Assembly (NCBI RefSeq): GCF_040954835.1
Contig: NC_090697.1
Location: 7,514,501 to 7,578,500 of the forward strand
From: Lepisosteus oculatus
Taxonomy: Eukaryota > Chordata > Actinopteri > Semionotiformes > Lepisosteidae
DNA: 64,000 bases
Direction: 5' to 3'
Both the position numbers and the translations under genes were made by a program. Under the pieces are notes generated by a model. The model did not search any database and was not told the DNA's origin. It saw only the letters and a list, made by a program, of their open reading frames with translations. Below, piece by piece: positions 40,201 through 51,800 of the stretch. The stretch's first letter is position 1. Each line of letters begins with the position of its first letter.

Positions 40201-40455
40201 CTTTCTCAATCATGGAAAAGGAGAAAGCCTACTTGTGAATCTGAGTACAGTATTGTTAAATACTATGTAGCTAAAACAGTGATGGTGTGTAGTGTGGTTT
40301 CTCCAACACAAGCTTTTCCTTTTTTAGGTTTTAATGAAGTTATGGATATATTTACTGTGTACTGTACATAATATTGTTTGATTTCTTGAGCTATGGGAAT
40401 GAATATGGTGACTATAGCAAACCATTTAAAATAAAATGGATGGAAATAATTTGTT
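37297..40455 (+). other. map3k7: map3k7 3' UTR (probable)
   Basis: About 3.2 kb of AT-rich, repeat-poor sequence follows the stop and leads to the first good poly(A) hexamer. Short frames here lack coding character. The end is inferred from that hexamer. Confidence 0.65.
40430..40435 (+). promoter_or_regulatory. map3k7: Candidate poly(A) signal AATAAA
   Basis: Canonical hexamer in an AT-rich context, about 3.1 kb after the stop. ATTAAA variants near 40,557 and 40,585 could be used instead. Confidence 0.55.
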
Positions 40456-41555
40456 TCTTATTGTTAATACACAAGCTTTAAAATTATTAACCAATGCTTT
40501 ATGTTTGTAAGCTTTAATGTTTTGAGCACAGCGATTTTCAGTCTGTATATCAATGTATTAAATATCCATCTTTACACACTGGTCATTAAACATATGCAGA
40601 CACCTGGACAATCATACTGAAGTACAACAAAAAAAAAAACTTTACATTTCTCCGTATGAAAACATCGGCCTTAAATGAAAATACAACAAGGTGCTTTCTG
40701 GTACTTTACCTCTAACATTTTTCATCACAGTCCTCACAGCAGACGCTGCTTGTATGTTCTGTGCATGCTGCAATTATTTTTACTTCCGTTACCCCCCAGA
40801 CTATATACAGTGCAGGTTGTATAAGGTCAATCGCTGTTACTGTTCTTAATGAGAATACAGCATTTTTCTAGCTATTAAATATTTTGTCTGTCACGACCAC
40901 TGTCTATGTCTAGTATATTCTCACTTCTCAGGTGGGAGTTAGTGAAGCCTTGATAGCTAGTCAGTACTGTTCTGTAAGTGCGGGACGTTGAAGAGGGCAT
41001 CTTTCCAGTTATGAGCCGAGATCATACTTTTTCACTGCTGCGCTGCTTGGTTGGTGATTTCGGGCAGGATAGAAAGTTTGGTGCATCGGCCAACCGGGAA
41101 GAAGGGGTCAAAGCCATGTACAGAGGAGAATATTCTTGCCACATGTGTAGTCTCATTTTTATGGTCTTCAGAGTATAAAGAAGCAGTATAAAGTAGCAAT
41201 ACTTCAGCAGGGGATGCTGGCAGAGAGTGATCGCAAGGTGGGAATTGCTTACTGAAGATTGCCTTTGAGGGCAATTAGCTTCTTGGAGAGTGTTCCCTCC
41301 CAGTGTCAATGCTGCCACAATTTTCTACTCTCAACAGCTCAGTTTTTTGGTATGCCACCTGCAAACTGTCTAGTACGAGATCGTCAGGGAGTATGAAGAG
41401 AGTTACTGTCCTTTAGGCAGGAGGGAGATGAGAACCTCACAGTTTTGACTGCTGTTGCACGATTAACTAATAAGATTGTAAGTGCTTATACCATGAAAGG
41501 AGGGATGTGATTAGATTGGAGATTGAGATTGGAGATCATTAAACTTGATGAGGAC
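40456..41555. other. Intergenic stretch, nothing recognised
   Basis: No repeat or gene could be assigned. Overlapping frames on both strands around 41,020-41,320 have no similarity I know. Confidence 0.4.
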
Positions 41556-41559
41556 GGCT

Positions 41560-42510
41560 GCTATTCAGGATTCTTGGATTTCTGTAAGCAGGCTTTTCGG
41601 CTTTAGAAATTGGCTACATCAATTTTCAGAAGACCCTATCCTAGCAAAAAAATATGGTAGTTCTTGTGCTTAAGGATGACAAGGACTTAAAGTCTAGTCA
41701 AATGCTTGAAGATGTTGCCTACATCAACCTTTCCCTTTGCTGTACATCAAAGAGTCCCTGGGTTTGCGCATGTGGAGATTAGTCTGAGCTCCTAGTTGAG
41801 TTTAGGATAGATGGTGGCTTGTGAAGAACCAGTAGGTTCCATGAAAAGGGGCATCCATTAACCCTTTTATTCAGTAACCTACTCTTTGCAGATGATGATT
41901 TTGTTGCTGAATCACCTGAAAACCTGCGAGTAATGATGATTAATTTACAGTATCTGAAGAAGTCCCATAATTTGGAATAGTTTGCAGCATACAGAGAGCT
42001 ATGATCTTGTCTCCACCATCATCACTACTTTAAAATTAACAAGGAACCTGATGCATATGTTAGAAAAGCCTCTACCATCTTTGGAAAGTTTAACACACTT
42101 GGAAAAACAGGCTTTTTCCTTTCATAATTAGTGTCTTTTCTGTAGACCCTGTGTCTTGAATACATCACTGTGCTGATCTGAAACAAGGGTTACTTGTTAC
42201 TTGCAGGACAAGAATACAGGTTAAAGTGTTTTGGTCATCTGCATCTTCGCTAAAGTCTGGGCAGAGACTGGAGAGAGCATGTGACAAACAATCATGTCCT
42301 CCACATCACTGGCCCACAATCAATCCAAACATTGCTGAACGCCCAAAGGCCCTGCTGGCTAAGCTCTATTGAACAAGTCCTGTGATGGCAGCCAAAGACC
42401 ACATGGCTGTCTCCAAGACTTCCCTCTCTCCAGAAGTTCAGGTTTGCAGTCAAGGTCAAGCATGGTCTGGAGAAGTTCAACTTATGTACACTAAGACTGG
42501 AATTGTGCTT
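41560..42510 (+). mobile_element. Decayed LINE reverse-transcriptase relic
   Basis: Plus-strand frames contain 'LLFADDDFVAESPENLRVMM' (the reverse-transcriptase F-A-D-D box), later 'VRKASTIFGKFNTLG' and 'REHVTNNHVLHITGPQ', in the order seen in endonuclease-type LINE ORF2 C-termini. Several stops and frameshifts. The clade is not clear. Confidence 0.6.
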
Positions 42511-43194
42511 CTACAGGCATCATTAAGAAAGTTACTTTATATTCAAATAGTAAATATGCAGCCGTTAAATATACAGCACCTCAATATGGAAGGATTAAGT
42601 TAAAAAAATAGTACCAGAGTGGATTCTTAAAACCTCTGAGATAGTATTTTCATTTTGTGGTAGAATAGGAGTGATACCCTCGTATACTGTGGTACAGAAA
42701 CTTAATTTTTCTCATTAGGAGGAGAAAACTTTCCCACCACTAGATGGCACTATAAGATCGTGTCCATGTCCATCAGCCAGAAACGCGACTTTTTAAAAGC
42801 TAAACCCAGTGAACAGCTAAAAAAAATGTTATGTGAGGAGAAATTTTCATTCTCCTTGAAAATGTAAATGGAGTAATTTAGTTACTGTAATAATGTAATA
42901 AAACACAGATCATTAACTGAGCTGTGATCTACTCTGGTCTATCTACTTTGCATGAAGTTTTTCTTCCTATAAATCATAAAACACCAAATGTCTGTTTTTC
43001 TGACCCATAATAGAATTCTGAAATGACCCCTTGCAGCTGTTTAATTTACAGAATATATATTTATATTTGATGCTGTTTCCACAATCACTGAAGTGTCTAA
43101 GGGCAGGTGTGGCCAGATCAGTTATAGCAGAACTCCTTTTCTGTCATGATCTTCCTGGAGTATTTGCAACACGTGTGTCATTTGCTTGGCCATG

Positions 43195-43491
43195 AGATAA
43201 TCAGTGGAAATGTGTGCAGGGAATGTGAACATCTTTCACTGGGGTGCTCTCTGCATGGAGAGTGTGTGTTCTTCCCATGTTCGCATGGGTTTCCTCCAGG
43301 TGCTCCAGTTTCTTCCCCAGTTCAAAGGCATGCTGGCAGGTTAATTGACTTCTGGGAAAATTGGCCCTGGTGTCAATGTGTCCTACAATGGACGTGGATG
43401 CTGCACACTGGTGGTGGTGGAGGGGAGTCCCCATTACCTGTAAAAGCGCTTTGAGTGGAGTGTCCAGAAAAGCGCTATATAAGTGTAAACA

Positions 43492-43538
<47 letters not shown>

Positions 43539-43610
43539 AATGGACTGGCGTCCAGTCCAGAGTGTGCCCTGCCTTTCACCCATTGCTTGCCTGATAATGG
43601 TAAGTATGGT
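43195..43610 (+). repeat. DANA-like SINE, interrupted at 43,393-43,535
   Basis: Body block 'cgcatgggtttcctccaggt' and 'tgctccagtttcttccccag', then tail 'ctggcgtccagtccagagtg' and 'ccctgcctttcacccattgc' after the interruption. The 5' tRNA-like head is mostly lost. Confidence 0.75.
43393..43535 (+). repeat. 143-bp short retroposon with (ATT)n tail, nested in a SINE
   Basis: Flanked by a perfect 9-bp duplication TACAATGGA (43384-43392 and 43536-43544). Body 'tggtggtggtggaggggagt', 'tgtaaaagcgctttgagtgg', 'agaaaagcgctatataagtg', then (ATT)n from 43,492. A second copy lies at 54,462-54,660. No coding content. Confidence 0.85.
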
Positions 43611-43749
43611 GGCCCTGGTGTCCTCAGTGTGTATACAAACAGGAGTGGGAACGATGTCTACTGCTGTCGATTGGTAATGTGGTGTCTTCTCCTTACAACC
43701 TCACATTTACATAGGTCAGCACAGTGACAAGAGGCATATTTTTTAATTC

Positions 43750-43837
43750 AGTGGAACAAGTCATAGGTTTATTCCATGCTGAAAAGAGAAGAAAGAAAAC
43801 ACAACGTTTTGTCCGTGGAGCCTTGTTCAGGTGTCTG
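43750..43837 (-). mobile_element. 88-bp Penelope-like 3'-end insertion
   Basis: Minus-strand 'acctgaacaaggctccacgg', 'acaaaacgttgtg' and 'cagcatggaataaac', the shared Penelope-like end. It is flanked by a perfect 12-bp duplication ATTTTTTAATTC (43738-43749 and 43838-43849), so it is a complete, heavily 5'-shortened insertion. Confidence 0.75.
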
Positions 43838-43924
43838 ATTTTTTAATTCTGTACATTATTTTTTTAAATAAGGTGATCAGTTATTGCTCTAGTTTCCTAT
43901 TTTGCTTAGAGAGGAAGGGTAGTA

Positions 43925-44300
43925 AGCAGAATGGTGGTGCAGTGGTGAGCGTTGCTGACTCACACTGCTGGGGCCTTGGGTTCAATTCCAGACCTGGGCT
44001 GCTGTCTGCCTGGAGTTGGTACGTTCTCCCTGTTTTCATGTGGGTTTTTGTCAGGTGCCCCTGTTTCCTCACGGCCTCCAAAGGCACTGCTGGGTTCATT
44101 ATCTTCAGTGGACTAGGCCCTGGTGTGGGCGTGTGCCTGTGCCTGTCTGTCTATGAGTGCCCTGCTTTGGACAGGTGTCCCATCCAGGATGTACCCTGCC
44201 TTGCACCTGCTGCTCGCTGGCATGGACTCCAGCTCCCCCGTCACCCTGAATTGGAAGAAGCATTTACTGTAGAAAATGGACGGATAAATGTGTGGTAGAT
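43925..44300 (+). repeat. DANA-like SINE, near full length
   Basis: A-box-like 'tggtgcagtggtgagcg', B-box-like 'gggttcaattcc', body 'cgttctccctgttttcatgt', then an L2-type tail 'ccctgccttgcacctgctgc' and 'ctccagctcccccgtc' ending 'aaaatggacggataa'. Transcribed by Pol III when young; parasitic on a LINE through the shared tail. Confidence 0.85.
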
Positions 44301-45575
44301 TTTTTTTCAGTTTGGCACAAGTACAAATAGAGGTCAATTTATTATACTGTATGTGTTTGTCTGCCTCTGACTTTCCCTCCGCTTAGTTTTTCAAAAATTT
44401 AAAAACTGTTGAAGGAGAAAGACATTGTAACTGTCTCATGAGCTGGTTTCGATCTGTTCTGTAACTGAAAGGAAACAAGAGATACAGGTTATCTGTCAGG
44501 TCCACTATCAGTCTCTCCAGGGATTTTGAAGAATACACTGTCTTATGCCATCTTTGGTCCTTGACTCCAGTCTCATGCTGAAATATACTGTAGGCTGTGT
44601 AATGTTCGTGGCTCTTACAGTAAAATATTATTCTGAACATTATCATCGGTGGTTAGACCAAGGTCCTCAAGTTATAGTAAGTAATGGAGTGGTTGACAAT
44701 GATAAATGCTAAATAAAAAATATCAATATTTTAAATCAGTGTGATTTTCCATAACCTGCTATAGTTGTGTGCATATCTGGATTCAGTCAAATCAATATTT
44801 CTCTCTGTAAAAGCTGAAAAAGTGCCAGAAAATGAGCCACTGAAGAATACTGAATGATACATCTGAGGGGTAACCTTTATGTAACCTGATAGAGTGGAGT
44901 TCTTGATATTGGCTACATTTAAACTATTAGAAAGAACTGTTTACAATGTTCTGTACAAAATTATAATTATTATTATCTTGTTTATAATAAAAATCATAAC
45001 GTCTGTGTTATTTTAAACATATCCATGAGAAAGCCTCAAAGACATGTTTGGGAATCTTTCGCAAGAAAATGAAAAGTTAACTTTGACTTTCATTCAGCGG
45101 TTATCTGCAGGTTTCCATGGAAACAGTGGATGTAAAAATAGGCCAGAACAGGGAGAATTGTACAACTACCTTTTAAGTCTGTGGCCATAATTTAGGTCAT
45201 AATATTTATTTAGGAGGGCTATAAATTTTGCCAGGTTCCTGACTGATCCACGAATGTGTCAGAATTAGTACTAGGATTGGCATGTGGCTGCAGGTTATTA
45301 TTCTAAGATCTGTAGGAATTTCAAAGAAAGGAAACTGCTTTAGGTTTTAAACAGAGACAGAAAACACTTTTATATTATTATATATGTCACTATTTGAGAC
45401 AGTGACATTGTATTTTATGTATTCCTTTGACTTAATACGCAAAGCTTTCTTCCACTAGATACCGGTTGTGTATTTCTTTCTGCATGATTTACTGCATGCC
45501 AGTGTCCTGGTTTCCTCCCACAAACCAAATACATACCTATACTGTATGTTAATTAGTTACTGGGAAAATGGGCTC
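44301..45575. other. Intergenic stretch, nothing recognised
   Basis: AT-rich; no assigned repeat. Repeat-poor compared with both flanks. Confidence 0.4.
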
Positions 45576-45576
45576 T

Positions 45577-46690
45577 GGTTCAGTTCGGTTTATTGTCATA
45601 TGCACAAGTGCAATGGAATGCTTACTGTATTTGCATGTATGCTTCAGTACAAGACATTAAGGAAACACCAACAACATAAACACAGAACAGTGGCAGCAAC
45701 AAGAACAAGTTAAATAACGTACATCTTAGAAAAAAAACATCAATGTGAGCCAGTGGTTGGGGTAGTTCAGTAATCTGACAGCTTGTGGGAAGAAACTGTC
45801 TCTGAATCTGGGAGCCTTTATGCTCCTATAACGCTAACCAGTGGAAAGAAGGATAAAAAATGAGAAACCAGGATGATTGGTGTTCTAAGCGATACTTCCA
45901 GCCTTCCTGAGAGGTATCTCAGACAAAAATGTCTGAAGTAGAGGGGAGCTGTACTCCAGTGATGGACTGGGCTGACCTGATCACCCCCTTCCGGTCAGAC
46001 AATGAACTGCTGCCAAACCACACTGTAATATCACATGTGAGCACACCTGTAAAATGTGGTAAGGACAGTTGAAGAAGAATTTTGTCAATTGTCTGAGGAA
46101 GTAAAGGCACTGTTTTCTTTGTAGCTCCAGTTACTTGCTGGGACCACGTTAAATCATTAGCGATGAAGGTACCCATGAACTTGAAGCTGCTCACTATCTC
46201 AACAGCCACCCCTTTGATTTGAACAGGGGTGCAGTCCCCACTCTGCTTTCTAAAATCGATGACCAGCTCTTTGGTTTTGCCGACATTGAGGGAGAGATTA
46301 TTGTCCAGGCACCACTCCACCAGGTTCCTCACCTCATCCCTGTATTAGCAGAGATTTGGCCAGTGATAGTAGTATCATCAGCATATTTGTAGATGGAGTT
46401 GGAGCTGTTTCTGGCCACACAATCGTGTGTAAACAAGGAAAACAGCAGGGGGATAAGCACATGGCCCAGAGGGGCACCTGTATTGACAGCCAGCGTGGAA
46501 GAAAGCTTTCCATTGACCATCACAGTCTGTGGACTGCCAGTCAGGAAATCCATAATCCACCTGCACAGAGAGGTGTTGATGCCCAGGTCACTAAACTTCC
46601 TGACTAGTCTGGAAGGAACTATAGTGTTAAATGCAGAGCTGTAATCAATGAATAGCATTCTTCCAACTGGTCTGCACAGGACTTTAGGAC
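45577..46690 (-). mobile_element. CR1/L2-group LINE, 5'-truncated, with reverse-transcriptase remains
   Basis: Minus-strand frame 46,660-46,330 reads '[18 protein letters not shown]', '[15 protein letters not shown]' and '[12 protein letters not shown]' (the catalytic A-D-D box). After one frameshift near 46,330 it continues 'NLVEWCLDNNLSLNVGKTKE' and 'LTWSQQVTGATKKT' to 45,919, then a remnant of the 'SFFPQAVRLLN' type end near 45,790. The usual P-Q-G motif reads P-L-G. Dead copy. Confidence 0.85.
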
Positions 46691-46737
46691 CCATCCGGAA
46701 CTGCCATCCTGCCTTCTGTGTGTTCACGGAACACCGG

Positions 46738-46885
46738 TGTTGTGTGTGGGTGGGTGGGTGTGGGGGTGTGTGTGTGTTTGTGTGTGGGTGTGGGTGTGTG
46801 TGTGGGTGTATGTCTGTGTGTGTGTGGGTGTATGTCTGTGTGTGTGGGTGTGTGTGTTGGTGTGTTGGTGTGTGTCTGGGTGTTG
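46738..46885. repeat. (TGTGGG/TG)n microsatellite
   Basis: About 150 bp of TG and TGGG repeats. It produces long spurious Cys/Gly/Val and His/Thr/Pro frames on the two strands. Confidence 0.95.
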
Positions 46886-46889
46886 CCCT

Positions 46890-47005
46890 TTGATGGTCTG
46901 ATGTCCCATCCAGGGTGAATCCTGCCTTGTACCCATTGCTTACTGGAATAAGCTCCAGCTCCCCCAGTGAAGTGGTAAGAAAACAGATGGATGGATGAAT
47001 TAATG
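46890..47005 (+). repeat. SINE/L2 3'-tail fragment
   Basis: 'gatgtcccatccagggtgaa', 'gctccagctcccccagtgaa' and '(tggatga)' tail, the same end as the SINE at 44,150-44,300. The TG microsatellite sits where the SINE body's CA/TG tract would lie and has probably expanded from it. Confidence 0.7.
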
Positions 47006-48004
47006 CAAGTGGTGAATGTACAGTAGCAAGTCTACAATATTCTTCAATGGATAATGAGATCTCTTGTAATTGTGCACCCACATACTAGGACAGTAAACAC
47101 ATAAGAGAAACCCAAATGATCACAGCCTTTAAATAAAGGCTCAAGACCTATGTTTGGTCACAGTTTTCCTTCGCCTGTAATTCTAATAGAGCTTCCAAAG
47201 GACAAAGTTTGCTAGTTGCTATATAATGTAATTCACCTTAAACCACAATCTTCCATGCAGTTACTGTAACACAGTTTCATTTTACCTCTGCCTGGAGGGC
47301 TCCTGCTTCTGGCATCTGATGTTGAGTCTTAGCAGCCCGTGACACTGGAACCTGGAACACTAGACCCAAAATGGCAGACCTAGGGAACCTCAGATACTGC
47401 TCTTGATAATCATGAAAGACCTGGGGGGGCACTATATCAGCCACGGACCTTGCAGAAACTGCTCATGGTCCATTATGATTAACCTTCCCCAAGCCCACTG
47501 CCAGCGAGCCTAGGACACTCAGAGGTTAATTTTCTGACTTTCCCTCCTGTATGCACAGTGGTTGGTTGGTGCTCTTGCATATAGGAGCAGACACTGTTCA
47601 ACCTTCTTGTCCGCAGTTCCCTCATGTGTCCACAACTCCTATCCACACCTGCAACAGAAGCCTATGTATCACCTGCAAGTACATATCCAGCTGCACACAC
47701 GTATATGTGGCCTGTCTGGTGACTTCAGCATCACCCAGAGAGCATCATGTGTGTTCAGCAATCTCATTTATTGCATTTCATGCAGAAACTGTCCTGCCAG
47801 TTAAATTGGGGAATCAGGAAGAAGACTGGATATCCATTTTGGGGACCATTTGAGGGCAGTGAGGATCAATGAACTATGCAGGAGGATATGAACTCCTCCA
47901 ATTACGATTACGCTGTCATCTCTGTGTCCTTTCCCAAGGATTTCAAGACACTTCTTCAGGAGAGACATCAGGGACCCCATTCACATATTCTCACAGCACT
48001 TAAA

Positions 48005-48656
48005 CATCCGCTCGTCCATCTATTTTCTAATCATTTCTTCCAAGCCAGCCGGAGCCTATCCATGCAGGCAAGGCAGGACAGGATACTCCCTGGACGGAAC
48101 TCCAGGCCATTGCAGGGCACACACAGACACAGACACACACACTCACAGCAGGGCCAATTCTCCCAGATGCCAAGTTATCCACCAGTATGTTTTTGGACTG
48201 AGAGAGGAAACAGGACACTTGCGTACAGCACATCATACAGCAAATAAATACACACTTGGTATCTAGTGACTGTGAGAGGAACCTGGAGCACCCTGAGGAA
48301 ACCCACATAAACACAGGGAGAACATACTGTAACGCTTACGGCCGACAAGCACTGTGTGTAAGAGCCGGCGTACCAGAGCAGGTGACGTCACCGCCCTTCC
48401 CTGTGATAGCAGGACTACAGCTACTGGGCTGTAGAGAGATCTCTCTTTAGCTCACGGGGCTAGGTCGCTGCAGAGAGACATGGGAGTCCCGGGTTCGAGC
48501 CTCCAGTCGGGATGGGGCCGACCAGATGCGGCAAGGGCGCCCGCCTGAGCCCCCGTTGCGTTACAATACAAAAAATACACAGACTGCAGCCCAGGCCCAG
48601 AACTGAGCTCAGGGCCCCAGTGCTCTGAGGCAGGAATGCTAACCACTGTGTGCCAA
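48005..48656 (-). repeat. DANA-like SINE nested in the Penelope-like element, itself interrupted
   Basis: Plus-strand view shows the reversed tail 'catctattttctaatcattt', body 'ccagtatgtttttggactga', 'ggaaacccacataaacacag', and after the insert at 48,328-48,565 the head 'agtgctctgaggcaggaatg'. About 65 bp near 48,215-48,275 is extra to the SINE pattern. Confidence 0.8.
48328..48565 (+). mobile_element. TIR element with tRNA-like module, copy 2
   Basis: 238 bp, ends TGTAACGC...GCGTTACA, 4-bp duplication ATAC at 48324-48327 and 48566-48569, inserted into a SINE body whose two halves join cleanly without it. Contains CRE TGACGTCA (48383-48390), A-box-like 'tagctcacggggctaggtcg' (48448-48467) and B-box-like 'gggttcgagcc' (48491-48501). 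Opposite orientation to copy 1. Confidence 0.8.
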
Positions 48657-48870
48657 CAATCAACTAATATCTTGTGTAAAAGACCGACTGATTTCACAGC
48701 CTGCTGCTTTTCACTCTTCCCGTTAGCATTTCTCCAACAGATTACCTGCAACCATTCCCATCTCGCCTTCTTCTTCACACACCTGGGAAAGGCTCTGCAA
48801 CCAAAACATTATGTGTACTGTTCTAGTTCTTTTGTCTGTTCAGCATGGCTTTGACCTCCACTTGCTCCAC

Positions 48871-51800
48871 AGTGAGAAATGACTACACATGAGAAGGCAG
48901 GGCCTCACAGTTTGTGTCCATCAGGTGTCATTAAAGATCAAGACCATAGGAAGCAAAATCCTGCATCCATCAAGAAATATACAGTATAGTGTTACAAAAT
49001 ACTGAGCCTGAATTAGTTTCACTGAAGAGCACCTTCAAGCAAATTTAAACTATTTTCCTAATTTTATGTGGCTTTACAAAAAAGTGAGTTTTACATACGG
49101 TGTGTATGTAATGTATTGAAGCAATTATCCTGAAAAACTAGTGCCTTGGAAGACAAACTTGATTTTGAGAAAATGTCCTATGCCTAATTCTATTAATATT
49201 TGGTGTACAGATATTGTTTGTAAATGTTCTCTGCGATGCAGATCAGTAATCACCAATGGAACCACAGATGTCATTACAGCTGTTTACTCGCAGGGAGTAA
49301 ACAGGATGTTGTGTTAATACAGAATTGTAATTATAACATGCTGATTCATACTGTGAGTTCGTTTTTCAAATACAATGAACGCACAGATTCATTTGTAGGT
49401 ATCCAGCATGTGTAAGGCTAACTGAAGGTCAGATGCCTGTGGATTCCACTGCTACCACACCCTGTACTTGTTTCAACGTATGCATCACTTCTCCACTCGT
49501 TATTTTTCATTTGGTTTTGTTTGAATCTAACCAAGGAACATAAAAACAGAATGCAAATCTGGAACATCACATTCTGAGCAAACCATTAATTGGCAGGTTT
49601 TTTTTGCAAGTCAGAAATCGTACTCACTTTTTTGTTGTTGTTCTTTCTAACATTATCTTTGTGTGTGCCCTATTTTTGTTTTGTTTTTATCAATACAATT
49701 GTAAGACACACAAAAACTACTGCCACTGACGATTTCTCTTTAGTTTTCACATCTCTGAATCTGATAACGGAAAATGTGAAAGGTCACAGATGATGATGTA
49801 AAGAGAGCCTACCTCACCACAGAGATTGCCTTTTTTTAGACAACTATTTTTAAAGGGCAACTGTCCCAACAAACAGAAAGTTCCTACTATTCAAAAAAGG
49901 TTTAGCTGTCTTACAGCTAAGCTGTGACAAACATTTGATCTATCAGTATACACAAGGTAATATGACTCATTTTTACTAACCATTTCAAAACTGTTTATAT
50001 ATTTCACTCTTTGTTTTCAGACAGTCCAGAAGGTAGTTCAATCTTAAAATCCTGTGGTACAAAGATATGATTGACAATCCCTTCTGGTCCTTACAAGGCA
50101 ATCTTCTATTTAATTACATAAGATGATGGGGTGTGTTTCTCTTGTTAGAGTTTAGCCCCTCTGCTATGAAAAACACACAGACAGTAATGAAGTAGTTTTG
50201 AGAAACCATAAAGAGTCAGCTATTCACAGAACAAGGACATTTCCTTGCAACAGTCTAAACGAGATTCTCAGTTTTCCACGACCACAGCCTGTTATATAAT
50301 GAACTTTATACGGAATTGTTTAATACACCCGTTCATTAACTGCACATCTGCCCTGTTAAAGCATCCAAGAAAAAGACGAGAGTAAACAGTCTTGTAGAGC
50401 TGTAGCTCAGTCACTCGTGCCCCATCATTAAAACAGAAAAAGGATCTCCCTGAAACCACAGAAAAAAGCAGCAGCCTGACGTCAACGGGCATACTGCAGA
50501 CAGAAAAGTCCTCATTGAGGAAACACAGTGAACACACCACATTACAATGAAAAGGTCACCGAAAAAGAGAGAAATAAATCTGTATCGAAGGCAGACATGC
50601 ATCCTGGAAGTGTAGCCTAAACACTGCGCTAAACTAACTTGTGAAATAATTAGCAGAAGTGACAGTGACACATCAGGCAAGACGACAAGCGCAGAGAGAA
50701 TTCAGGCTTCTCCCCCACGCAGAGTGCATAAGAAAATTTCCTTTGTGATAGTCCAGTAACCTCATTTAAATGACATCATGTAATACCATAGTGAACAAAA
50801 ATAAAAGCCTCCATGCATAGAAAAATATGTAGCGCACAACATCTTTTCCCCAGATGTCACTGAAATGTCAATAAAGAGAGCGAAGGAGGGCTGAAGAGCT
50901 GTAATTCCGAGGCGAAGGTTTGAACTCCCACACAGGCGGGGTGGGTAGGACAGCCGCAGCCTGTCATTTGTGAAGTCAGTAATGCTGGTAACACTTAATT
51001 ACAGCATGCCTTCTCACTTCCACTTCTATCGCCAAGATCGCTCTGCTCCCAGGTTGAAAGCTGACACATCTGACACACACACACACAAAAAAAAACAAAC
51101 AAGAAATTAAAATCCCGTGTTTTTTTTTTTTTAATGATGTGCTCTTGCATACTGTTGAGGGGACAAAAAAAATGCGTTGCAGTTCTTCTGAGTGTCCTGA
51201 TTGACACCATGTGGGCAGTAGGTAATTGCTGAGGTGTGTCTGTGGTGAACATCTCGAACAGAAACGGATGTGCAACAGACTAAAGCACGGCAAGGTTTAA
51301 AAGTGATGACTCATTTTGCACATTATTTACTTCTGCTTGTTTGTTTGTTCTGCAGGTTTTAGCACAACGGCGTAGTGTCGGTTTTAAATGTTGCTAGAAC
51401 ACAAATCTTTAGCAGTAGAGAGTGCCTGCTAAATAAAGTACTTTAAACTCTGAAATGACTGTATAACACGAGCAGAGTTACATTTTGCTCCCAGGAAATT
51501 ACATCTGGAAGCAAGTAAATGATGGAATTTTATCTTTGAAGAATTCTATACACAACTTTTAAGGCTTAAAGGCTTAAAACACTCGAACTCAGGTTATTCA
51601 GTGTTGATTCTGACCAAGTGCTCATTGTGCCTTAGTGAGTTGCTGATTTAAAGATTTGTATTACAAAGGCTTGTATATATATATACAGTATTACAAATGG
51701 GTCAGGATCGGTCACATAACATCACAGAAGCCACATTTGTTGTTGTTTTACATGAAAGAGGTAATATAAACAACACACATAAACGGCCACTCAGATCCCC

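Larger units (their letters stand above)
47551..48870 (+). mobile_element. Penelope-like retroelement 3' part with GIY-YIG domain, interrupted
   Basis: Plus-strand translation around 47,700-47,900 gives 'NLIYCISCRNC', then a stop where the second Tyr of the GIY-YIG motif belongs, then 'IGESGRRLDIHFGDHLRAV'. This is the C-terminal nuclease of Penelope-like elements (Poseidon/Neptune type). 'DFKTLLQERHQGPHSHI' follows in another frame. A SINE interrupts at 48,005-48,656; the element resumes and ends at about 48,870 with 'cacacctgggaaaggctctg' and 'gttcagcatgg', the shared end block. Dead through stops and frameshifts. Confidence 0.8.

Noticed and set aside
40105..40371. 88-codon frame near the end of the map3k7 3' UTR
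   Set aside because: No splice context, no similarity, and ordinary AT-rich composition; treated as UTR.
43361..43727. Frames with poly-Leu or poly-Tyr
   Set aside because: They are translations of the (ATT)n tail of a retroposon; the poly-Leu/poly-Asn frames at 54,300-54,564 have the same cause.
46329..47081. 250-codon minus-strand frame as one protein
   Set aside because: Its first half is a TG microsatellite and SINE tail read as His/Thr/Pro. Only the second half (below about 46,660) is LINE reverse transcriptase.
50385..50420. tRNA-like 'gtagagctgtagctcagtca'
   Set aside because: There is an A-box-like stretch but no matching B-box or acceptor stem, so it is not a tRNA gene.
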